Assembly: GCA_029268225.1 (NCBI GenBank)
Contig: JAJUGJ010000024.1
Span: 1 to 53,027, forward strand
Reading direction: 5' to 3'
DNA from: Burkholderiales bacterium
Lineage (GTDB): Bacteria; Pseudomonadota; Gammaproteobacteria; Burkholderiales; Burkholderiaceae_C
DNA length: 53,027 bases
The notes below the pieces were generated by a model. That model ran no database searches and was not told the DNA's origin. It was given only the letters and a program-made list of their open reading frames with translations. Positions 44,277 to 53,027 of this stretch are shown here, piece after piece. Each line of letters opens with the position of its first letter. The first letter of the stretch is position 1. Position numbers and translations under genes: made by a program.

Positions 44277-44903
44277 ATGAACCGCAGCACGCCCACCTCC
44301 CGACGCCAGACCCGACAGGTCAACGAGTCCGTGATCTTGCGTGCTGCGGAGCAGGTCTTTGCCCGCGCCGGCTTCGAAGGGGCCACCATGGCCGACATCG
44401 CCGACGAAGCCGGCCTGCCCAAGGCCAATCTGCACTACTACTTCGGGGCCAAACGCGCGCTCTACCGCGCCGTGCTCGACGCGGTGCTGCACGACTGGCT
44501 CGCCCCGCTCGACGCCATCACGCCCGAGGCCGATCCACGCACGGCGCTGTGCCGCTACATCGAGCTGAAGATGGCCCTGGCCGCCGAGCGCCCCCACGCC
44601 TCCCGCGTGTTCGCCAACGAACTGCTGCACGGTGCGCCCGTCGTGCTCGACCTGCTGCGCACCGACCTGCGCCAACAGGTGCTGGCCAAAGCCGCCGTCA
44701 TCGACGGCTGGATCGCCGCCGGGCGCATGGCTCCGGTGGACAGCGTCCACCTCTTCTTCACCATCTGGGCGGCCACCCAGACCTATGCCGACTTCGGCGT
44801 GCAGATCCACGCCGTGCTCGGCACCGAGCCCAACCCGGCCACCGACACGCCGCGCGCCACCGCGCACGTCACCAGCCTGATCCTGCGCGGCTGCGGCCTC
44901 TGA
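44277..44903 (+). CDS. RutR-like TetR-family regulator
   Basis: A 208-residue TetR protein. The helix-turn-helix is at residues 20-60 (ATMADIADEAGLPKANLHYYFGAKRALY). The C-terminal half matches E. coli RutR in several segments, such as SRVFANELLHGAP and FTIWAATQTYADFGVQIHAV. RutR is a uracil/thymine-responsive repressor that binds TTGACCA-NN-TGGTCAA. Two such sites lie upstream of the ABC operon and of preT, so this protein probably controls both. It starts 4 bases after the binding-protein gene and so would be self-regulated. Confidence 0.9.
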   Translation: MNRSTPTSRRQTRQVNESVILRAAEQVFARAGFEGATMADIADEAGLPKANLHYYFGAKRALYRAVLDAVLHDWLAPLDAITPEADPRTALCRYIELKMALAAERPHASRVFANELLHGAPVVLDLLRTDLRQQVLAKAAVIDGWIAAGRMAPVDSVHLFFTIWAATQTYADFGVQIHAVLGTEPNPATDTPRATAHVTSLILRGCGL

Positions 44904-44913
44904 GCCGCAGCGG

Positions 44914-44949
44914 GTCGCTTACGCGACGCCCCTCACCAGCCCGAGGGGC
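44914..44949. terminator. Hairpins between convergent tetR and amidase genes
   Basis: GTCGC/GCGAC (44914-44918, 44923-44927, loop TTAC) and GCCCCT/AGGGGC (44928-44933, 44944-44949) are adjacent stems in the 51-base gap between convergent genes. No U runs. Confidence 0.3.
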
Positions 44950-44954
44950 TCCGC

Positions 44955-46223
44955 TCACACCACGCCTGCGCGGTCCAGCATCGCGTGCAGCAGCACATTG
45001 CAGCCGGCTTCCAGGTGGGCCGGCTGGGCATCCTCGATCTCGTTGTGGCTGATGCCGTCCTTGCAGGGCACAAAGATCATGCCGGCTGGCGCCAGCCGCG
45101 CCACGTACACCGCATCGTGCCCGGCCCCGGACACGCAGGGCATGTGCGAATAGCCCAGCGCCTGCGTCGCCCGCCGCACCGCCGCCACGCATCCCGCCTC
45201 GAAGGGCACGGCCGGGTAATGCGAGACCTCCTCGATCTCCACCTTCAGCCCGCTCTCTTCGGCCACCGCCGCCGCAAAGGCGCGGATCTCTGCGTCCATC
45301 TGGTCCAGCAGCTCGTTGCTGACATTGCGCAGGTCCATCGAAAACTTCACCCGCCCCGGGATCACGTTGCGGCTGTTGGGGTGCACCTGCACCATGCCCA
45401 CCGTGCCGCGGCCGTGCGGCTGGTGGTCCATGGCGACGGCCACCACCTCCTGCATGATGCGCGTGGCCACCTGCAAGGCATCCTGACGCAGCCCCATTGG
45501 GGTCGGGCCGGCGTGCGCCTCCATGCCCGTCACCGTGCAGTCGTACCAGCGGATGCCCAGCACCGCCTCCACCACGCCGATGGTGATGCCATGGTCCTCC
45601 AGCACCGGCCCCTGCTCGATGTGGGCCTCGAAGTAAGCCCCCACCGGATGCTGCCCTGGCACCTCGTCGCCGATGTAGCCGATGCGGGCCAGCTCGTCTT
45701 TCACGGTGTGGCCTTCGGTGTCCTGCGCGGCATAGGCATGTTCCAGCGAGAAGGCGTTGGCGAACACGCCCGAGCCCATCATCACCGGCACAAAGCGCGA
45801 GCCTTCCTCGTTGGTCCAGAACGCCACCTCGATCGGCGCCTCGGTCTCGATGCCAAGGTCATTGAGCGTGCGCACCACCTCCAGGCCCGCCAGCACCCCG
45901 TAGTTGCCATCGAACTTGCCACCGGTCGGCTGCGTGTCGATGTGGCTGCCCGTCATGATCGGGGGCAGGGCGTTGTTGCGCCCCGCCCGCCGCATGAAGA
46001 CATTGCCGATCTGGTCCACCGTCACCGTCATGCCGGCCTCGCGGGCCCAGCCCACCACCAGATCCCGCCCCTGGCGGTCCAGCTCGGTCAAGGCCAGCCG
46101 GCACACGCCGCCCTTGGGCGTCGCGCCGATCTCGGCCAGACGCATCAACGAGGCCCACAAGCGTGGCCCATTCACCCGCACCTGGCTCACATCCGCGTGC
46201 GTCGCCGTGTTCATGCTGTGCAT
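44955..46223 (-). CDS. Zn-dependent amidohydrolase, likely N-carbamoyl-beta-alanine amidase
   Basis: A 422-residue M20-type hydantoinase/carbamoylase. Metal ligands are visible in GSHIDTQPTGGKFDGNYGV (His, Asp) and FWTNEEGSRF (paired Glu) and further down AYFEAHIEQGP (His); the dimer-domain motif is GMEAHAGPTPM. The family hydrolyses N-carbamoyl amino acids; next to dihydropyrimidinase the substrate should be N-carbamoyl-beta-alanine, yielding beta-alanine, CO2 and NH3. GGGAG precedes the ATG at 46223. It is the last gene of the preT-preA-hydA group, 15 bases after hydA. Confidence 0.9.
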   Translation of the reverse strand: MHSMNTATHADVSQVRVNGPRLWASLMRLAEIGATPKGGVCRLALTELDRQGRDLVVGWAREAGMTVTVDQIGNVFMRRAGRNNALPPIMTGSHIDTQPTGGKFDGNYGVLAGLEVVRTLNDLGIETEAPIEVAFWTNEEGSRFVPVMMGSGVFANAFSLEHAYAAQDTEGHTVKDELARIGYIGDEVPGQHPVGAYFEAHIEQGPVLEDHGITIGVVEAVLGIRWYDCTVTGMEAHAGPTPMGLRQDALQVATRIMQEVVAVAMDHQPHGRGTVGMVQVHPNSRNVIPGRVKFSMDLRNVSNELLDQMDAEIRAFAAAVAEESGLKVEIEEVSHYPAVPFEAGCVAAVRRATQALGYSHMPCVSGAGHDAVYVARLAPAGMIFVPCKDGISHNEIEDAQPAHLEAGCNVLLHAMLDRAGVV

Positions 46224-46238
46224 CTTGCTGACTCCCGT

Positions 46239-47732
<1,494 letters not shown>

Positions 47733-49034
47733 TCAAACGGTCGCCATCGGGTTGTTCGGGTGGGCCAGCCAGTTGCGCGGCTCGGCCGGCACCGGCTCAC
47801 CGGTGCGCAGGTCCACCTCACCGGGCGCCAGGTGCCGCAAAGTGATGCACTCGTCGACGGGGCACACTGACACGCACAGATTGCAGCCCACGCATTCCTC
47901 TTCTTTGACTTCGAAGTGGCGCACGCCGTCCTTCATCGCCGTGATCGCCTGGTGCGAGGTGTCTTCGCACACCACATGGCAACGCCCGCAGCTGATGCAC
48001 TTGTCCTGGTCGATCACCGCCTTGGACACATGGTTCAGGTTGAGGAACTTCCAGTCCGTCACCGTCGGCACCGCGCGCCCCACCAGCTCGTCGAGCTTCT
48101 GCACACCCATCTCGTCCATGTAGTTCGACAGGCCACTGCACAGGTCCTCGACGATCTTGAAGCCATGCACCATCGCCGCCGTACACACCTGCACCGTGCC
48201 CGCGCCCAGCGCGATGAAGTCCAGCGCATCACGCCACGTGCTCACCCCGCCGATGCCCGAGATCGGCAGCCCGCGGGTCTCCGCCGTGCGCGCTATCTCC
48301 GCCACCATGTTCAACGCGATCGGCTTGACCGCCGGCCCGCAGTAGCCGCCATGCGAGCCCATGCCCGCCGTGCTCGGCACCATCGTCAAGGTCGCCGGAT
48401 CCACCCCCATGATGGAGTTGATCGTGTTGATCAGCGACACCGCATCAGCCCCGCCGCGCTTGGCCGCCTGCGAAGGCTGGCGGATGTCGGCGATGTTGGG
48501 CGTCAGCTTCACGATCACCGGCAGGCGGCTGTACTGCTTGCACCATGCCGTGACCATCTCGATGTACTCGGGCACCTGGCCCACGGCCGCGCCCATGCCG
48601 CGCTCGCTCATGCCATGCGGACAGCCGAAGTTCAGCTCGATGCCATCGGCTCCGGTGTCCTCCACCCGCGGCAAGATGGCACGCCACGACGCCTCGTTGC
48701 ACGGCACCATCAGCGACACCACCATCGCCCGGTCCGGCCAGTCCTTCTTCACCTGCGTGATCTCGGCCAGGTTGAGCGCCAAAGGCCGGTCCGAAATCAG
48801 CTCGATGTTGTTGAACCCCAGCACCTTGCGATCCGGCGACAGCAGCGTGCTGTAGCGCGGCCCGTTCACGTTGACCACTGGAGGGTCTTCACCCAGCGTC
48901 TTCCACACCACGCCGCCCCAGCCCGCCTCGAACGCGCGGATCACATTGGTGGCCTTGTCGGTCGGCGGCGCCGAGGCCAGCCAGAAAGGGTTGGGGCTGT
49001 GAATGCCCACGAAATTGCTGCGCAGATCGGCCAT
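47733..49034 (-). CDS. preA: NAD-dependent dihydropyrimidine dehydrogenase subunit PreA
   Basis: Catalytic FMN subunit that reduces uracil/thymine to the dihydro forms. The 433-residue product has the dihydroorotate-dehydrogenase-like barrel (LASAPPTDKATN, LNFGCPHGMSERGMGAAVGQ, ISGIGGVSTWRDAL) and two C-terminal 4Fe-4S motifs, CISCGRCHVVCED and CVGCNLCVSVCP. The ATG at 49034 was chosen; the frame runs to a TTG at 49040 overlapping the preT stop. GGAG sits at the right distance. Works with PreT. Confidence 0.95.
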   Translation of the reverse strand: MADLRSNFVGIHSPNPFWLASAPPTDKATNVIRAFEAGWGGVVWKTLGEDPPVVNVNGPRYSTLLSPDRKVLGFNNIELISDRPLALNLAEITQVKKDWPDRAMVVSLMVPCNEASWRAILPRVEDTGADGIELNFGCPHGMSERGMGAAVGQVPEYIEMVTAWCKQYSRLPVIVKLTPNIADIRQPSQAAKRGGADAVSLINTINSIMGVDPATLTMVPSTAGMGSHGGYCGPAVKPIALNMVAEIARTAETRGLPISGIGGVSTWRDALDFIALGAGTVQVCTAAMVHGFKIVEDLCSGLSNYMDEMGVQKLDELVGRAVPTVTDWKFLNLNHVSKAVIDQDKCISCGRCHVVCEDTSHQAITAMKDGVRHFEVKEEECVGCNLCVSVCPVDECITLRHLAPGEVDLRTGEPVPAEPRNWLAHPNNPMATV

Positions 49035-49036
49035 GA

Positions 49037-50398
49037 TCAAGACTCCGCTTGGAAGGATGCGTGGATGCCCAAGGCGGCCTGCTTGCCCGCCTCAACCGCT
49101 TCAACCGTCAGGTCGCGCCCGCCCGTGCAGGCATCGCCGCCCGCCCAGATGCCCGGCAGCGACGTGCGCCCCTGCGCATCGACCACGATCCGGCCATCGC
49201 GCAAGAACAAGCCCGACGTCGTCCAGGGCGCCTCCTCCAGTCGCTGCCCAATCGCCTTGAGCACCATGTCGGCGGGCAGCGTCACATGCTCCCCGGTGGG
49301 GCCCCAGCGTCCGTCGCCCAGGTCCTGTTGACAGGCAAAGCGCACGCCGCACACCGCCCCGCTTTCGCCCAGCAAGGTTTCCGGCGCCAGGCCATGGCGA
49401 ATCGTCACGCCGTTGGTCTGCGCCCAGGCCTGCTCCGCCTGTGACGCCGACATCGCCTCCGGCCCACGCCGGTACACGATGCTCACCTCCTCGGCGCCCA
49501 GCAGCTTGGCCTGCACCCCGGCGTCTACCGCCGTCATGCCGCCGCCAATCACCAGCACACGCCGGCCGATCGGCAGCGTGGCCCAATCTGACGATTGACG
49601 CAGGCGCGCAATGAAGTCCACCGCGTCTTCCACCCCGGCCAGGCTCTCCTCGCCCGCCAGGCCCAGTTGACGGACGGCCCCCAGGCCCACGCCCAGGAAC
49701 ACGGCATCGTGGTGTTCCGACAAGGCCTGCAACTGCGCGACCGTCTCGATGCGCACCCCTGTCTGCACCGTGATGCCGCCCACGCTCAACAACCACGCGA
49801 TCTCGCGCTGCGCGAAGTCACCCGCCGTCTTGTAACTGGCCAGGCCATACTCATTGAGGCCACCCAGCTTGTCGTGGGCGTCGATCAGCGTCACCGCATG
49901 GCCTTGCACCGCCAAGGTGTGCGCACAGGCCAGGCCCGCCGGGCCGGCGCCCACCACCGCCACCTTGCGCCCGGTGTCCGGCGCCCGCGTGAACACCGGA
50001 GCAGCGCCTTCCTGCATCACCGCGTCCACCGCATGGCGCTGCAGCCGCCCGATCTCCACCGCCTTGCCTTGCTGCGTCTGGCGCACACACACGGCCTCGC
50101 ACAGCTCTTCGGTCGGACACACCCGCGCGCACATGCCACCCAGCGGGTTGGCCGACAAGATCGCCTGCGCCGCCCCCCGCACATTCCCATCGGCAATGCG
50201 GTGGATGAAGCTCGGCACATCGATGCCGGTGGGGCAGGCCGTCTGACACGGCGCGTCGAAACAATACAGACAGCGCTCGGCTTCGATCACCGCCTGCATG
50301 GGCGTCAAAGCGGGCGTCTCGGCCGCCTGCAGCCGCTGCGCATACGCCGCTGTAGGCAGACGCCCCGGCTGGACATCGTGGAAGGGACTCTCGGACAC
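49037..50398 (-). CDS. preT: Dihydropyrimidine dehydrogenase subunit PreT (NAD(P)H oxidoreductase)
   Basis: A 453-residue FAD/NAD(P)H and Fe-S subunit feeding electrons to PreA. N-terminal Fe-S ligands are in CLYCFDAPCQTACPTGID and CARVCPTEELCEAV; the FAD fold begins VAVVGAGPAGLACAHTL and the nucleotide fold VLVIGGGMTAVDAG. It starts with GTG at 50398, backed by AAGGAG 7 bases upstream. It is the first gene of the reductive pyrimidine operon, behind a perfect RutR-type palindrome. Confidence 0.94.
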   Translation of the reverse strand: MSESPFHDVQPGRLPTAAYAQRLQAAETPALTPMQAVIEAERCLYCFDAPCQTACPTGIDVPSFIHRIADGNVRGAAQAILSANPLGGMCARVCPTEELCEAVCVRQTQQGKAVEIGRLQRHAVDAVMQEGAAPVFTRAPDTGRKVAVVGAGPAGLACAHTLAVQGHAVTLIDAHDKLGGLNEYGLASYKTAGDFAQREIAWLLSVGGITVQTGVRIETVAQLQALSEHHDAVFLGVGLGAVRQLGLAGEESLAGVEDAVDFIARLRQSSDWATLPIGRRVLVIGGGMTAVDAGVQAKLLGAEEVSIVYRRGPEAMSASQAEQAWAQTNGVTIRHGLAPETLLGESGAVCGVRFACQQDLGDGRWGPTGEHVTLPADMVLKAIGQRLEEAPWTTSGLFLRDGRIVVDAQGRTSLPGIWAGGDACTGGRDLTVEAVEAGKQAALGIHASFQAES

Positions 50399-50419
50399 GG
50401 TGGGTTCTCCTTGCTCGAC

Positions 50420-50441
50420 AACCTGACCAAATGGTCAGGTT
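50420..50441 (-). promoter_or_regulatory. RutR-type operator before preT
   Basis: AACCTGACCA (50420-50429), AA, TGGTCAGGTT (50432-50441) is a perfect palindrome containing TGACCA-NN-TGGTCA, the core of the E. coli RutR site. It is 22 bases upstream of the preT GTG. The TetR product at 44277 is the expected binder. Confidence 0.8.
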
Positions 50442-50517
50442 TGTGCAGAACCCATATGCTTAAACCGTGCCAGCGCTTTGTCGCTCGCCAGCGCACACCC
50501 ACGGTGCAAAGCCCAAG

Positions 50518-50553
50518 AAAAAGGGCGCACCGGTGTTCAACACCAGCACGCCC
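50518..50553 (-). terminator. Terminator of the peroxiredoxin gene
   Basis: On the minus strand GGGCG pairs with CGCCC and GGTGTT with AACACC in an imperfect long hairpin (50553-50523), followed by five U (50522-50518). It lies about 55 bases after the peroxiredoxin stop and upstream of preT. Confidence 0.65.
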
Positions 50554-50608
50554 TCGGGGCATGAACCGGGCCACACGCGCCATCCCGGCGCATCCGGCCC
50601 CAGATCGA

Positions 50609-51115
50609 TCAACCCTGGATCTGCTTCAGCAAGGTCGCCGCATCGCTCACGGCATAGCCACCGCCTTGCTCGTCATTGAGTTGCGTCACCACACCGTCCT
50701 TGACCAGCATCGAGAAGCGACCGGAACGCAGACCCAGGCCCTTGGCGCTCAGGTCCAGCACCAGGCCCGTGGCCTTGGTGAACTCGGCGCTGCCGTCGGC
50801 CAGCATGCGCACCTTGCCGGCGGCTTGCAACTCACGGCCCCAGGCGCCCATCACGAAGGCATCGTTCACCGCCACGCACCAGATCTCATCGACCCCAGCG
50901 GCCTTGAACGCGTCGGCCGACGCGATGTAGCCGGGGGCATGCTGCACCGAGCACGTCGGCGTGAACGCGCCGGGCACGCCAAAGATGGCGATGGTCTTGC
51001 CGGCGGTCGCCTTGGCGACGTCCACCGGGTTGGGGCCGAGGCTGCAGCCTTCGGTCGCCACATCGATGTACTCGAACAACGTGCCGCCCGGCAGCTTGTC
51101 ACCCACTTTGATCAT
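50609..51115 (-). CDS. Peroxiredoxin (Prx5/AhpE-like, redoxin fold)
   Basis: A 168-residue thiol peroxidase. The peroxidatic Cys55 lies in GVPGAFTPTCSVQHAPGY, the signature of the Prx5 group; the third catalytic Arg is in GLRSGRFS. Cys24 is present but no glutaredoxin domain is fused, so glutathione or a separate thioredoxin reduces it. AGGAGAG supports ATG 51115; the frame upstream to 51193 overlaps the rpsQ terminator. Function: reduction of peroxides in the cytoplasm. Confidence 0.9.
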   Translation of the reverse strand: MIKVGDKLPGGTLFEYIDVATEGCSLGPNPVDVAKATAGKTIAIFGVPGAFTPTCSVQHAPGYIASADAFKAAGVDEIWCVAVNDAFVMGAWGRELQAAGKVRMLADGSAEFTKATGLVLDLSAKGLGLRSGRFSMLVKDGVVTQLNDEQGGGYAVSDAATLLKQIQG

Positions 51116-51144
51116 GCGTCTCTCCTGAGAATCCAACAGACAAT

Positions 51145-51183
51145 AAAAAAACCGGCTGCCAGTATCACTGGACAACCGGTTTT
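51145..51183 (-). terminator. Intrinsic terminator of the S10 ribosomal operon
   Basis: On the minus strand AAAACCGG (51183-51176) pairs with CCGGTTTT (51155-51148), with an inner CCAGT/ACTGG stem, then U run to 51145. It lies 58 bases after the rpsQ stop, ending the ribosomal transcript before the peroxiredoxin gene. Confidence 0.85.
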
Positions 51184-51240
51184 CGGCAGCCACACCGGGG
51201 CGGAAACCCCGGTGGCGGCGTGGCGATCAGATCACGAAGA

Positions 51241-51510
51241 TCAGACCAGCTCGGCCTTCTGGACCAGACGGGTCACGACCCAGCTCTTGGTCTTGGACAG
51301 AGGGCGGCTTTCGCTGATCTCGACCACGTCACCGATCTTGAACTCATTGTTCTCGTCGTGAGCATGGTACTTGCGCGACTTGGCCACGATCTTGCCATAC
51401 AGCTCGTGCTTGGCACGACGCTCGACCAACACCGTCACGGTCTTGGCGCGGGCATCGCTGACCACCTTACCCACGAAGGTACGGGTCACTTTGGTTTGAG
51501 CTTCCGTCAT
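51241..51510 (-). CDS. rpsQ: 30S ribosomal protein S17
   Basis: Primary 16S-binding protein, 89 residues with an OB fold; [19 protein letters not shown] and the KYHAHDE and [12 protein letters not shown] segments are typical. Its ATG overlaps the rpmC stop (ATGA). It is the last gene of the S10 operon here. Confidence 0.97.
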   Translation of the reverse strand: MTEAQTKVTRTFVGKVVSDARAKTVTVLVERRAKHELYGKIVAKSRKYHAHDENNEFKIGDVVEISESRPLSKTKSWVVTRLVQKAELV

Positions 51511-51707
51511 TGGGCGGCTCCTTTCTTCTCGGTCAGAATCGTCTTGACACGTGCAATGTCGCGACGGGTCTTCTTCAGAGCCGAGTGATCATTGAGCTGC
51601 TGGGTGGCACGCTGCATGCGCAGGTTGAAGTGCGACTTCAGCAGGTCCTTGATCTCGGTTTCCAGTGCGGCCACATCCTTGGCGCGCAGTTCAGAGGCTT
51701 TCGCCAT
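51507..51707 (-). CDS. rpmC: 50S ribosomal protein L29
   Basis: A 66-residue helical hairpin protein near the peptide exit tunnel, with [18 protein letters not shown] and the C-terminal [14 protein letters not shown]. It follows rplP by 21 bases and overlaps rpsQ by 4. Confidence 0.97.
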   Translation of the reverse strand: MAKASELRAKDVAALETEIKDLLKSHFNLRMQRATQQLNDHSALKKTRRDIARVKTILTEKKGAAQ

Positions 51708-51728
51708 AACTTTCTCCTTAGCGCCTGA

Positions 51729-52145
51729 TTAGATGCCGAACTGGCGGCCGACGAAGGTGGTGCTCAGCGGCAGCTTTGCAGCGGCCAGCGTGAACGCCTC
51801 ACGAGCGAGTGCCTCGGGCACGCCCTGGATTTCGTAGAGGACCTTACCGGGCTGAATTTCAGCCACGTAGTACTCAACGTTACCCTTACCGTTACCCATA
51901 CGGACTTCGGCAGGCTTGTTCGAGATCGGCTTGTCGGGGAAGATGCGGATGAAGATGCGGCCACCACGCTTGACGTGACGGGAAATCGCACGACGTGCAG
52001 CTTCGATCTGACGAGCCGTGATGCGACCACGCTCAGTGGCCTTCAGGCCGAAATCGCCGAAGGACACATCGGCACCGCGGGTGGCAACACCCGTGTTACG
52101 GCCTTTGTGTTCCTTGCGGAACTTGCGACGATTAGGTTGCAACAT
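51729..52145 (-). CDS. rplP: 50S ribosomal protein L16
   Basis: A 138-residue protein binding 23S rRNA at the A-site and exit region; [17 protein letters not shown] at the start and GSHRI-like [18 protein letters not shown] are diagnostic. Arg81-equivalent context PRMG is replaced by [15 protein letters not shown], normal for the family. It starts 2 bases after the rpsC stop. Confidence 0.97.
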   Translation of the reverse strand: MLQPNRRKFRKEHKGRNTGVATRGADVSFGDFGLKATERGRITARQIEAARRAISRHVKRGGRIFIRIFPDKPISNKPAEVRMGNGKGNVEYYVAEIQPGKVLYEIQGVPEALAREAFTLAAAKLPLSTTFVGRQFGI

Positions 52146-52147
52146 GT

Positions 52148-52993
52148 TTATTCTCCTTTCGCTTCGGCGACGGGAGCCTTGCGAACGCGCTTGGCGTCAG
52201 CGGCGACAGCAGGCTTGTCGCTGCCGTCGGCGGGAGCGCCATCAGCACGGGGGCGGCCAGCGCCACGGGGGCCACGGCGGTCGTTCGGACGATCGCTACG
52301 GGGGCCGCGACGGTTGCGACGGTCGTCTTCACGATCGTCACCCTTCAGCACGGGAGCCTCGCCATTGGCCAGGCGGTCACCGCGGTAGACCCACACCTTC
52401 ACGCCGATCACACCGTAGGTGGTGTGAGCTTCGGAGGTGCCGTAGTCGATGTCAGCCTTCAGGGTGTGAAGGGGCACGCGACCTTCGCGGTACCACTCGG
52501 TACGTGCGATCTCGATGCCGTTCAGACGACCGGCCGACATGATCTTGATGCCTTGGGCGCCCAGACGCATGGCGTTCTGCATCGCACGCTTCATGGCGCG
52601 ACGGAACATGATGCGCTTTTCCAGCTGCTGCGTGATCGAATCGGCGATCAGTTGAGCATCGACTTCAGGCTTGCGCACTTCTTCGATGTTCACCGAGACC
52701 GGGCAATTCAGACGCTTGGCCAGTTCGAGCTTCAGGTTTTCGATGTCTTCGCCCTTCTTGCCGATCACCACGCCCGGACGAGCCGAGAAGATGGTGATGC
52801 GTGCGCTCTTGGCGGGACGCTCGATCAAGATGCGCGACACAGCCGCGTTCTTGAGCTTCTTCTTCAGGAATTCGCGGACTTCCAGGTCTTCAGCCAGCAT
52901 CGAGGCAAAGTTGCGATTGGTAGCGTACCAACGCGATGCCCAGTTACGGGTGACGGCCAGGCGGAAGCCGGTTGGGTGGATTTTCTGTCCCAT
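52148..52993 (-). CDS. rpsC: 30S ribosomal protein S3
   Basis: Part of the mRNA entry channel. The N-terminal KH domain ([13 protein letters not shown] near residue 75-87) and the C-terminal domain ([22 protein letters not shown]) are present. The 281-residue length exceeds the 233 of E. coli; the tail after about 220 is Arg/Gly/Asp/Pro/Ala-rich and low complexity. Such tails are common in Burkholderiales S3 and are probably unstructured. Confidence 0.96.
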   Translation of the reverse strand: MGQKIHPTGFRLAVTRNWASRWYATNRNFASMLAEDLEVREFLKKKLKNAAVSRILIERPAKSARITIFSARPGVVIGKKGEDIENLKLELAKRLNCPVSVNIEEVRKPEVDAQLIADSITQQLEKRIMFRRAMKRAMQNAMRLGAQGIKIMSAGRLNGIEIARTEWYREGRVPLHTLKADIDYGTSEAHTTYGVIGVKVWVYRGDRLANGEAPVLKGDDREDDRRNRRGPRSDRPNDRRGPRGAGRPRADGAPADGSDKPAVAADAKRVRKAPVAEAKGE

Positions 52994-53006
52994 GATCAGC
53001 CTCTGC

Positions 53007-53027
53007 TTAGTTGCCCACGGTCACATA
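53007..53027 (-). CDS. rplV: 50S ribosomal protein L22, C-terminal end (partial)
   Basis: The last six codons read Tyr-Val-Thr-Val-Gly-Asn before TAA at 53009-53007, as at the end of L22 of related Burkholderiales. The rest lies outside the window. It is 13 bases upstream of rpsC. Confidence 0.8.
   Translation of the reverse strand, partial: YVTVGN

Overview
The window is GC-rich bacterial DNA, most likely chromosomal, from a betaproteobacterium of the Burkholderiales; the family Comamonadaceae or a close relative is the best guess. Support for this: the rRNA leader with a Burkholderiales-type boxA, the lptA-lptB-rpoN block, RpoN/RsmE/AroG proteins of betaproteobacterial type, and the S10 ribosomal operon. 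No phage, insertion sequence, CRISPR array or tRNA gene was seen. Genus cannot be decided from sequence reading alone.

Layout. (1) 1-413: the 5' end of a 16S rRNA gene on the minus strand with its leader and promoter. (2) 414-12533: housekeeping genes: rsmE, a THUMP rRNA methyltransferase, a DUF599 membrane protein, rpoN, lptB, lptA, dsbA, a SPOR protein, argS, then a Ser/Thr kinase fused to a cyclic-nucleotide-binding-like domain, a PsiF-repeat protein and a DUF2214 membrane protein. (3) 12592-24390: a LysR regulator divergent from malate synthase G (glcB), a trio of lipoproteins (CsgG/HfaB, DUF4810, DUF799), an alpha/beta hydrolase, a histidine phosphatase with an acyl-CoA dehydrogenase, a second LysR, corA and an MFS transporter. 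(4) 24506-30371: a gentisate-pathway cluster that should convert 3-hydroxybenzoate through gentisate, maleylpyruvate and fumarylpyruvate to pyruvate and fumarate, with an aromatic-acid MFS importer and a MarR regulator. (5) 30346-34304: a hybrid histidine kinase and NarL-type regulator, then aroG (DAHP synthase) preceded by a clear attenuation leader. (6) 34381-50441: a catabolic island for pyrimidines and beta-alanine: preT-preA, dihydropyrimidinase, an N-carbamoyl-beta-alanine amidase, an omega-aminotransferase, malonate/methylmalonate semialdehyde dehydrogenase and alanine dehydrogenase, with an ABC importer and a RutR-like TetR regulator. (7) 50609-53027: a peroxiredoxin and the end of the S10 ribosomal operon (rplV', rpsC, rplP, rpmC, rpsQ).

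Main observations. The aroG mRNA leader encodes a 25-residue peptide with a Phe-Tyr-Phe-Gly-Tyr-Phe run just before an 11-bp terminator hairpin with eight U, so translation of Phe/Tyr codons probably controls DAHP synthase; the peptide may be read from an almost leaderless mRNA. Two RutR-type palindromes lie in front of preT and of the ABC importer, one at each end of the uptake/reductive-pathway block and both in reach of the local TetR gene. A MocR-type regulator next to alanine dehydrogenase is cut by a single in-frame TAA. A near-perfect LysR box lies in the lysR-glcB gap and a 20-bp palindrome overlaps the likely -10 box of the gentisate operon.
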